Source of the DNA: Treponema sp. UBA6988
Lineage (GTDB): Bacteria; Spirochaetota; Spirochaetia; Treponematales; Treponemataceae
Assembly (NCBI GenBank): GCA_002448445.1
Contig: DJYC01000013.1
Span: 1 to 18,481, forward strand
Length of the DNA: 18,481 nucleotides
Direction: 5' to 3'
The notes under the pieces are model-generated. The model was not told where the DNA came from, made no database searches, and was given only the letters and a program-made list of their open reading frames with translations. Below are positions 12,292-18,481 of this stretch, piece after piece. Position numbers and translations under genes: made by a program. The first letter of the stretch is position 1; the number at the start of each line of letters is the position of its first letter.

Positions 12292-14504
12292 GATTCTATT
12301 TCATTTATAATTTCAAGAATTTTCTTTACAACCTTTGAGTTTTTCGTGTCCGTAAGGCCACTAAAGAAAAAACGAGAGCCTAAAGGAGTTCCTGAAAGCT
12401 TCTCTGAAACTTGTCGAATCTTATTCTTTGATTCCTTAGTAGTTCCGTCTCGTGCAAACAATTCTAGATGATATTTTCCATTACCATCATAATGAACATC
12501 AATTGCTGCAACTCCATCCTTTTCTACAACGGTACACGACTGCTCTGGAACATTATGAAACCACGTATACCACCCGGCATCCAAGTTGCAAGCCTTTAAT
12601 TTGGAAGAAATGATGGCATTTTCAAGAATCATGTAACTTGTTGCCTTTTCTTTTGGAATTATAAGCCATGTTCCAAAATCTTCATCATCCCAACGAACAT
12701 TTTTATGTTCACATAATTCCAGTAATTCTGGATAAACAATAAAATTTTCAAGAGAGCATTTGTACTTTTTTGAAGTACCGGAATTTATGGCATCAATTTC
12801 TTTTTCCAATAATTCTTTCGCCTTCTGTTCGCTCTCATCCGTATTTTTATTGATGAAGTGTTTTATTATTCTTTTGATATCTTTCTCATTTTCAACAATT
12901 AAGTTATGCCAATCATCATAACCATAACAGAAGCAATAATTTCGCCCTTTTGGAAAAGGAAAAACATCACCATCAATTTCTTTTAGAGCAAGTCTTCGGA
13001 AATAGTCATGATCAATGTTAAATAAATTATCAAATGCTAAATCAAACGATTTGAATTTTGATAAATCGAATACATTATTATCTGTACTCCATTTTAAGAG
13101 TAAATTGATTTCAGACTTCCATAGAGGTTTTTCTTCAACTCTCCAAAAATTATTTTCTAGTTCAGTTCTATTTTTTGCATTCTTAAATAGATTAAATTTA
13201 ATTTTCTCTTCATCTGTTAATATCTGTTCTGATACATCAGGTATATTGAGTATAGAACAAATATCATTATTCGGAAGTCCTTTTATTGTTTTTAGGATAT
13301 TAGGAAGCAATGTTAATACGGCTTTGCTAACATTGTTGATCTCAGCCAAATGTGTTATGAATTTAAACACTCTTAAAATCGCTCTTTCATCGCCGAAACC
13401 AAATCTTTTTATATAAAGCATTACAGGTAAAAGTTTAAACCAATCAATTAAAGTATTTCCATCTTCGTCTGGAGATAATATTCTTTCATCATACCAATCT
13501 TTCTTAAAAAGAAAATCGATAATTGTGAAGTAGTCTTTTAAATCATTAAATGGATATTTTGATACATCAAAATCATAGTGCCCCGACTCTTCGATTACTT
13601 TAAATTCTGCATAACCAGGCTCTATAGATAGCAAGACAATCCATCGAAAAAATTCTTTTAAGCCATTATCGGAAGTATCATTTTTTTCAGGATTTCTATG
13701 CTGCCAGAAATAATGATCCCATTTTTCCCATTCTTCGCTACAAGCTGATTGTTCTTTTGCAGGCTGACATGAAATAAGTAATGGTTTTAAGTTTTCTGTG
13801 GAAGATAAAGCTTCTCCTGTTGTATTTATAACAACAAAGGTTTCCTCTCCATTCCTTCTATCTTTAGTATCATAATATAAAAATGTTAATTGCTCTGATA
13901 TGAAGTTTCCAAGCTTCAGAAAATTCGTGTCTTCTGTATTATCTTCAAGGCAAGACTCTAATACAGTCAGAGCATTAAGAATACTAATTACTGTTGGATC
14001 ATAATCATACTCCCGAAAATACCAAAATTGATCCTTGATATCTTTTACTTTTAGTTCTTTGTTTTCTATAAAGAATTTGTTAACTAAATCATATAAGAAT
14101 GACAGGGACGTTTCTCTAATAGCATATTGCAAATATGGATTCTTACTTCCAGAAAGTTCTTTTTCAGAGACTAATAGATTGATATATTTCCCATTGGTGT
14201 ATTTATTTAGTAACCCAAGCAGAAGAAATATTGTTGTAATTCGCTGCTGTCCATCGCAGAATTGAAAATATGTTTCAGGAAATTCATATGCATATATTAA
14301 TCCAAGGTTGTAGAGTTCTTTTTCTTTTCTATTTTTATATAAATTATAAATACTATTAAAAAAGAGTCTTACAAGATTTTCTTTATCATACTCAGAAATG
14401 CCCCAACAATAATCGCGTTGTAAATCTGGGATAATAATCTTATTATCACCAGAAAAGAAATCTTTAATTGTATAGTCTGAACCTGAATCAAATTTACATG
14501 CCAT
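12288..14504 (-). CDS. DUF262 protein without a recognisable nuclease domain
   Basis: 738 residues. The N-terminus is a DUF262 (GmrS/ParB-like) domain: IPDLQRDYCWG (25-35), FCDGQQRITT (82-91), and FVVINTTGEALSSTENLK (about 223-240). In characterised DUF262 proteins (GmrSD, SspE) this domain binds and hydrolyses nucleotide and controls a nuclease. The middle contains the WRVEEKPLWKSEI block, resembling a segment of other large DUF262 proteins. The C-terminal 150 residues are not recognised, and no DUF1524 EHI..P / GNL HNH motif is visible. A longer frame starts at TTG 14525. I chose the ATG at 14504 because it lies in ATGGCATGTAA, overlapping the partner's stop, with GAGAGGG upstream. The gene is AT-rich compared with the topoisomerase operon. 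The likely role is anti-phage restriction with the adjoining gene. Confidence 0.85.
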   Translation of the reverse strand: MACKFDSGSDYTIKDFFSGDNKIIIPDLQRDYCWGISEYDKENLVRLFFNSIYNLYKNRKEKELYNLGLIYAYEFPETYFQFCDGQQRITTIFLLLGLLNKYTNGKYINLLVSEKELSGSKNPYLQYAIRETSLSFLYDLVNKFFIENKELKVKDIKDQFWYFREYDYDPTVISILNALTVLESCLEDNTEDTNFLKLGNFISEQLTFLYYDTKDRRNGEETFVVINTTGEALSSTENLKPLLISCQPAKEQSACSEEWEKWDHYFWQHRNPEKNDTSDNGLKEFFRWIVLLSIEPGYAEFKVIEESGHYDFDVSKYPFNDLKDYFTIIDFLFKKDWYDERILSPDEDGNTLIDWFKLLPVMLYIKRFGFGDERAILRVFKFITHLAEINNVSKAVLTLLPNILKTIKGLPNNDICSILNIPDVSEQILTDEEKIKFNLFKNAKNRTELENNFWRVEEKPLWKSEINLLLKWSTDNNVFDLSKFKSFDLAFDNLFNIDHDYFRRLALKEIDGDVFPFPKGRNYCFCYGYDDWHNLIVENEKDIKRIIKHFINKNTDESEQKAKELLEKEIDAINSGTSKKYKCSLENFIVYPELLELCEHKNVRWDDEDFGTWLIIPKEKATSYMILENAIISSKLKACNLDAGWYTWFHNVPEQSCTVVEKDGVAAIDVHYDGNGKYHLELFARDGTTKESKNKIRQVSEKLSGTPLGSRFFFSGLTDTKNSKVVKKILEIINEIES

Positions 14505-16215
14505 AATATTCTTTAGCCCTCTCAATTATATTTGCTTTGTTTTTCTGAATTTCTTCTACTTCCCATTTTGAATTTGAAAAAATTGATATAGTATGCAGTA
14601 GACTAAGGCTTTTCATTATTTTTACCGTTTTTAAATCGTAATTAAAATAAATCTTTTTCTTTTCCTCAAAAGATTTGTTTCCGAATTTTGAATTTTCTGG
14701 ACCATATAACAGAACCAAATTTCCTATACACTGTACACTGCCATTATTATTAAAATCTGCACGATTAAGTAAGCCAACAGTATCCTTTTTTTGTACTGGT
14801 TCTTCGGGTTTGTTTTCTAAATAATATTTTCCATCTATAATTCTAAAAGATTTTGATTTAGGAAAAATATGCTCTAAAGAATACTTTCCTTTTTCCCATA
14901 TTGAAAAATCAAAAGGACGATGAAGTTTCGTGTCTTCTTCAATATTTAATCGTAATAAGAGTAAATCTGCCAATATTTTCTGATTGTCAGATTTATTTCC
15001 ACTTGTCCAATATAAATCATCGTATTGCAATATATCAATTAGCGCTTTTTTGTTTATTTCTACAGGATCATCATTATCGTCTTCATTCTGATTCTTATTG
15101 AAAATAGCATCCATGATTTGTGTATGATTAAGATTTAAGAAAACAAGATTGTAATAGTTTTCGATATCGGCAATAGATATTGTTCGATTTGCGAAAAAAT
15201 CATTAATGAATTTTCTTCGATTATCATTATCGAATACGCATAAGATTGCTCCTATCTTATTATGAAGGTAGATGCCATCATTTATGCTATAAAAGACATC
15301 TTCAAAATATTTTTGTAACTGACGAAGTTCATAAAATACTTGTTTGGCTTCAACACTTTCATTTTTAATGCTACTAAAAAGAATGTGTTTAAAATTTTCA
15401 AATGAAAATTTAAATTTTGGATTACTATTCTTTGAATTGAAATAAGTTTCTATTAGTAATCCCATTACCTTATTGTGTTCAATTTGATAAAACGTTCTTA
15501 TTTCTTTTTTGTTCCACCAATAAAGCCATTTATCCCATTCCCTAGCATATCTACTTCTTATATTGTTTTCTTCCCATTCTTCCTGAGCAGAATTTACTGT
15601 TGGTTTAGAAACCAATCGTAGAAGTTCTGCTTTAATGATTTCTTCTGTTTTCATTATAGCCTTGCTTCCATTCATCATAGTGAATACTTCAACGGCTTTG
15701 TCTTCAGGAATATTTATGTATAAGAATTTTATTTTGTTCAATAAGAAATCAGAGAATTTATCTTTGTCACAGTTACCAAGTTTTTCATGAATAATTCTTA
15801 ATGTCCTTTTGAAATAATATATATCTTGAAATCTTTCTTCTTCAGTTTCACAGATGTTATCAAAATCAATAGCTTTTATATCTTGGTTTAGGAAATTATC
15901 TGATTCAGTTCGGATACTATATCTTATTGTGAAATTGCCTTTATATCTTAGATATTGGAAAAGTAAATAAAAAAATGTTGTTCTCTGCTGCCCGTCAATG
16001 AGAACAATACTGCTATTATTTTCCGTAACAGTTAAGCCTTGTAAAAAAACTTCTACACCAGAATCAAAATGGTTTATTAATGTCTCTAATATGTATTCCA
16101 CCGAGTTTTTCGAAGCCTTTCGAGATTTTCCCCATATATATCCTCGTTGGTATTCAGGAATGATAAAGTTCTTGTTTTTTTCTAATAGTTCTTTCATTGT
16201 TATAGTTGTATTCAT
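14494..16215 (-). CDS. DUF262-DUF1524 HNH nuclease (GmrSD/SspE-like)
   Basis: 573 residues. The DUF262 domain shows IPEYQRGYIWG (19-29), IDGQQRTT (73-80) and VFTMMNGSKAIMKTEE (177-192). The C-terminal DUF1524 HNH-type nuclease shows SLEHIFPKSK (His449) and IGNLVLLYGPENSKFGNKSFEEKK (about 497-520, Asn499, Asn508, Asn513). This two-domain layout is that of type IV modification-dependent restriction enzymes (GmrSD) and of SspE, which attack modified or unmodified phage DNA under nucleotide control. The ATG at 16215 has AAAGGAAA upstream. The gene is first in a two-gene operon and its stop overlaps the next start by 11 nt. It is AT-rich (a sampled 60-nt stretch at 15061 has 32% G+C, against 53% at 6001 in parC), indicating horizontal transfer. 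Confidence 0.88.
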   Translation of the reverse strand: MNTTITMKELLEKNKNFIIPEYQRGYIWGKSRKASKNSVEYILETLINHFDSGVEVFLQGLTVTENNSSIVLIDGQQRTTFFYLLFQYLRYKGNFTIRYSIRTESDNFLNQDIKAIDFDNICETEEERFQDIYYFKRTLRIIHEKLGNCDKDKFSDFLLNKIKFLYINIPEDKAVEVFTMMNGSKAIMKTEEIIKAELLRLVSKPTVNSAQEEWEENNIRSRYAREWDKWLYWWNKKEIRTFYQIEHNKVMGLLIETYFNSKNSNPKFKFSFENFKHILFSSIKNESVEAKQVFYELRQLQKYFEDVFYSINDGIYLHNKIGAILCVFDNDNRRKFINDFFANRTISIADIENYYNLVFLNLNHTQIMDAIFNKNQNEDDNDDPVEINKKALIDILQYDDLYWTSGNKSDNQKILADLLLLRLNIEEDTKLHRPFDFSIWEKGKYSLEHIFPKSKSFRIIDGKYYLENKPEEPVQKKDTVGLLNRADFNNNGSVQCIGNLVLLYGPENSKFGNKSFEEKKKIYFNYDLKTVKIMKSLSLLHTISIFSNSKWEVEEIQKNKANIIERAKEYYGM

Positions 16216-16229
16216 ATAGCTGTTTTCCT

Positions 16230-16468
16230 TTATTTCTCTACTTTTCCTTTATAATCCAAAATCCCGCAGAACTTAATGAAATTGGCATATCCTAACTCTA
16301 GCAAACTCGTGCAGCAATTTTGCTGTGTCTGCCACTTCGACTGTAAATCAGAATCATTTGATTCTTGTCATGCAATACTTTTGTAGCAGTTTCTTCGTTT
16401 ATTGTTTCTTTTGTAAGTAATACCAAGCCGGAAGTGCAACCGGTTTTGTATACGCCGTTGTAAGTCAT
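16230..16468 (-). pseudogene. Frameshifted rhodanese-domain gene remnant
   Basis: Two overlapping minus-strand frames together give the C-terminal half of a rhodanese-like domain. The first (16468 to 16298) reads ...ETINEETATKVLHDKNQMILIYSRSGRHSKIAARVC and stops. It contains the active-site loop with Ser where catalytic Cys is usual (Y-S-R-S-G-R). One base out of frame, CTA GAG TTA GGA TAT continues as LELGYANFIKFCGILDYKGKVEK and stops at 16230, the classic rhodanese ending. A single-base deletion near 16299 explains the break. The N-terminal half, expected upstream, is not readable. The remnant sits directly upstream of the DUF262 operon and may now serve as its promoter region. Confidence 0.7.
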
Positions 16469-16880
16469 CAGAATTCCTTATGACACGTATACCGGTATTT
16501 GCAAGGCCTGCAAGATTTTCGCCGTCGGCATTCTTTTTAATACTTACGCAGTAAGTAATATTCAAAACCTTATTCTGCCATATACAGATTCCCTCTACTT
16601 CTCAAGTCTCTGTCATCTGCTATTTTGCAATTGCGGCGATTCCTCCAACAGTGCATCGTATTTCGCTTTTCCACCATAATAAAATCCATCCTAGCAAGAT
16701 CATCGAAGATAATTAAATATAGATGACATTTTTTGCACCATCCGGAACCGTAAACTTCGCGTTCACTGTAATTACTCCACTGCCAAGCCCTGTATATTTA
16801 TTTTTACAAAAGTTAACAATATAGTCAAGTATCTGAGTTTTTTACTTAGGTCTTACATCATAACTGTTTGCATTTTGTAT
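16469..16880 (-). pseudogene. Decayed coding DNA of unidentified origin
   Basis: No intact ORF above 65 codons is present, but protein-like segments appear in shifting minus-strand frames. They include GSGVITVNAKFTVPDGAKN (ending at a TAA near 16721), then YYGGKAKYDALLEESPQLQN in another frame, and VLNITYCVSIKKNADGENL with GLANTGIRVIRNSDD in a third (about 16460-16600). The order and quality of these pieces suggest one or two genes broken by several frameshifts. I do not recognise the family. A plus-strand gene is not evident. Confidence 0.4.
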
Positions 16881-16899
16881 TTAATCGACAGCAAACAAA

Positions 16900-16986
16900 A
16901 GCCTACCCCCGATTGGAAGGGTGGCGAAGCCAGACCGCAGCAAGGCGGGCCGGAGCGATAGCGTAGCCCTGCAAAGCGGGTTTGCA
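16900..16986 (+). repeat. REP-like hairpin element, copy C (related type)
   Basis: It starts AAGCCTACCCCCGATTGGAA, nearly the same as the start of copy B, then diverges: GGC-GAA-GCC (16923-16931), CCGC...GCGG, GGGC...GCCC (about 16947-16969) and AAAGCGGGTTTGC. It lies between decayed coding DNA and the 3' end of the DUF4143 gene. Short ORFs on both strands run across it and are not credible. Confidence 0.7.
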
Positions 16987-17041
16987 AAAAAAATGTGGTC
17001 CAGAAAAAAGAAAAAAAAATATTTTTCTGTGTCTAACTTGT

Positions 17042-18322
17042 CTACGCGCTTCTTTGTTTTTGCTGAGTCAAAATCCATTTCCAGGCAGGCAGGATTTTTA
17101 TTTCAAGACCTTTGTATATAACACTTTCTTCTGTATCCTTTGAAATCACAATGCAATTTTCCATTTCATACCGCTTGCATAATGCGTACAAAGCAGAGAA
17201 CTCTCGTTTTTGGGTTTCAGCGTCCGCAAGGCTGTAGCACACCTGCATTGCAAGTTTTTCCTCGGGGAGCACAAAATCAACTTCGCAGTCTGGTGAACGA
17301 TAATAGAAAAATTCTTTTCCGCTTCTGAACAAAGTTATGGCAACAAGATTCTCCAAAAGAGATGTGTTCGGGTCTGTAAGAAACAAATTTAGAATACCAT
17401 TGTCTGTTATGTAATATTTTTTTACAGATTCACGTTCTGAAAGTTTTGCAAAAAAATTTTCCACATGGAACACGAGCCATGCTTCCTCTGCATAATCCAA
17501 ATATTCTGCAACGGTTTCTGACTTTACTTTTGAGCCGCAGGAAGAAATAATATTCGAAAGCCTTGTATATGAGGTTGGCTGCTTTATGCTTTCGGCGATT
17601 TTTTTTATGAGCAATTTTACAGCACGTTCATTCCTAATTTTATAGCGCGAAACTAAATCGCCAAAATAAATTTTATTATAAAGGTTGCTTAGCCACATAC
17701 GCTTTTCCGCACCTTTTGCATAATGAAGTTCTGGAAGTCCACCGTTATAAAAATAATTCTCAAACTCGCGCACTATTTTATTTTTATCACGAATTATTGA
17801 AACGGAATCAATTTTTATCTCATTTAATGAAAGATACTCTTCAAAAGAAAAAGGAAACACGTTCTGCACCAAAAACCTGCCTCCTAGAACCGTTGCCATT
17901 TCTTTGGAAAGCATTTTGGCATTGCTCCCTGTTATGTAAACAGAATATTTGTTGTCAGCCAAGCGACGGGCAAATTTTTCCCACCCCTCTATATTTTGAA
18001 TTTCATCAAGAAAAATGAAAGGCTTGTAGCTGAACATTTCTCCGTAACATTGCAAAATCAAATCCAAATCCGCAAGTTCAATTCCGTCAAGACGGTCATC
18101 CTCAAAGTTGAAGTACAGGATTTCATCTATGGCATGACCATTAGACAATAAATCTTGAATGCACTGAAAAAGAAGATATGACTTGCCCGAGCGACGAAGA
18201 CCAACAAATATGTAATTGAACTTTGGTTGAATACTTATACTTCGCCTTATTAAACTCAGCCCCTGCGTGAACCTTTGATTTTCAAGAATGACTTCCTTGA
18301 CTTTATCTTTGCTGATGCTCAT
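17042..18322 (-). CDS. AAA ATPase with DUF4143 C-terminal domain
   Basis: 426 residues. The N-terminal P-loop ATPase has Walker A GLRRSGKS (41-48), Walker B FIFLDE (102-107), sensor TGSN (131-134) and the GGRF...FPFSFEEYL block (147-163) typical of the AAA_14 type. The C-terminus is a DUF4143 domain with a degenerate PD-(D/E)xK-like core: ENLV (325-328), CEVDFV (346-351) and MQV (359-361). These proteins are widespread, often horizontally mobile and occur in many copies per genome; their role is not established. The ATG at 18322 has no ribosome-binding site but lies 6 nt from a TACAAT -10 box. It is a single-gene unit. Length is normal for the family. Confidence 0.92.
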   Translation of the reverse strand: MSISKDKVKEVILENQRFTQGLSLIRRSISIQPKFNYIFVGLRRSGKSYLLFQCIQDLLSNGHAIDEILYFNFEDDRLDGIELADLDLILQCYGEMFSYKPFIFLDEIQNIEGWEKFARRLADNKYSVYITGSNAKMLSKEMATVLGGRFLVQNVFPFSFEEYLSLNEIKIDSVSIIRDKNKIVREFENYFYNGGLPELHYAKGAEKRMWLSNLYNKIYFGDLVSRYKIRNERAVKLLIKKIAESIKQPTSYTRLSNIISSCGSKVKSETVAEYLDYAEEAWLVFHVENFFAKLSERESVKKYYITDNGILNLFLTDPNTSLLENLVAITLFRSGKEFFYYRSPDCEVDFVLPEEKLAMQVCYSLADAETQKREFSALYALCKRYEMENCIVISKDTEESVIYKGLEIKILPAWKWILTQQKQRSA

Positions 18323-18328
18323 AAGTTC

Positions 18329-18357
18329 ATTGTATTGCGTTTTTTTGCAAAAATCAA
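18329..18357 (-). promoter_or_regulatory. Promoter of the DUF4143 gene, apparently leaderless
   Basis: On the minus strand TTGATT (18352-18357), a 17-nt spacer and TACAAT (18329-18334) precede the ATG by 6 nt (GAACTT). The layout is the same as for parE and tatD. Confidence 0.6.
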
Positions 18358-18398
18358 CAATATTTCACCCTATAAAGGGAATTTTTATTAATTTTTAC

Positions 18399-18426
18399 CA
18401 CTGTATACAGTGAAAATTGCAATTTT
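18399..18426. promoter_or_regulatory. Two abutting perfect 14-bp palindromes, candidate operator
   Basis: CACTGTATACAGTG (18399-18412) is immediately followed by AAAATTGCAATTTT (18413-18426); both are perfect palindromes. They lie about 42 bp upstream of the -35 box of the DUF4143 gene and just beyond the end of a possible upstream frame. The first looks like a dimeric repressor operator. The second could be an operator or half of a weak terminator. Confidence 0.5.
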
Positions 18427-18481
18427 TATATATTTTTCTCTATAAGTTTGGAATAAATTTCCTGGATATTGCTTCCAACAG
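18426..18481 (-). CDS. Possible C-terminal end of an upstream gene (partial)
   Basis: Entering from the right edge on the minus strand, one frame reads GSNIQEIYSKLIEKNI before a TAA at 18426-18428, which looks like the end of a helical protein. The other two frames are also open over most of this short stretch, so the choice rests only on protein-like composition. Confidence 0.25.
   Translation of the reverse strand, partial: VGSNIQEIYSKLIEKNI

Noticed and set aside
14505..14525. TTG start for the second DUF262 protein
   Set aside because: No ribosome-binding site precedes it. The ATG at 14504, overlapping the upstream stop, is the better start.
16985..17041. Intrinsic terminator after the DUF4143 gene
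   Set aside because: CAGAAAAA/TTTTTCTG can pair but the stem is almost all A-T and the region is simply T-rich. I could not support a real terminator.

Overview
The window is bacterial chromosomal DNA with short gaps, genes mostly on the minus strand, and a moderate but uneven G+C content. My best guess for the host is a spirochaete of the genus Treponema (non-pallidum). This rests on the general look of the proteins and of the hairpin-rich intergenic DNA, not on a marker gene, so it is an inference.

Layout. (1) 1-111: C-terminal end of glucose-6-phosphate isomerase. (2) 112-869: gene-free, hairpin-rich DNA with an interspersed palindromic repeat and a 163-bp tandem repeat (2.56 copies) that stops just before a GNAT acetyltransferase gene (870-1436, +). 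(3) 1488-3408 (-): tatD followed by a beta-class DNA amino-methyltransferase in one short operon. (4) 3409-3986: promoters, a candidate small RNA with its own promoter and terminator on the plus strand, a structured hairpin element and a REP-like repeat. (5) 3987-9705 (-): a four-gene operon parE-parC-membrane protein-yigZ with gaps of 12 and 14 nt and a 4-nt overlap. The ParE protein has a histone-H1-like Lys/Ala/Ser tail of about 130 residues at its N-terminus. (6) 9706-10065: parE promoter plus a cluster of hairpins and a second REP-like repeat. (7) 10066-11763 (-): a secreted protein with an internal duplication. (8) 11764-17041: an AT-rich accessory block. It holds two overlapping DUF262 genes, one with a DUF1524 HNH nuclease domain, which form a candidate restriction/anti-phage module. 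Decayed gene fragments flank it: a PLD-type nuclease remnant, a frameshifted rhodanese and an unidentified remnant, followed by a third REP-like repeat. (9) 17042-18322 (-): an AAA/DUF4143 ATPase with two abutting perfect palindromes upstream.

How the parts work together. The topoisomerase IV subunits are co-transcribed and carry out chromosome decatenation. The DUF262 pair looks horizontally acquired: it is clearly lower in G+C than the topoisomerase operon and surrounded by gene wreckage. Three operon-leading genes (tatD, parE, the DUF4143 ATPase) share one promoter geometry: a -35 box, 17 nt, a -10 box, then exactly 6 nt to the ATG. This leaves no room for a ribosome-binding site and predicts leaderless mRNAs. 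The intergenic repeats are built largely of hairpins with three-base loops closed by C-G pairs, a fold that is very stable in single-stranded DNA. No rRNA, tRNA, CRISPR array or intact transposase was seen.
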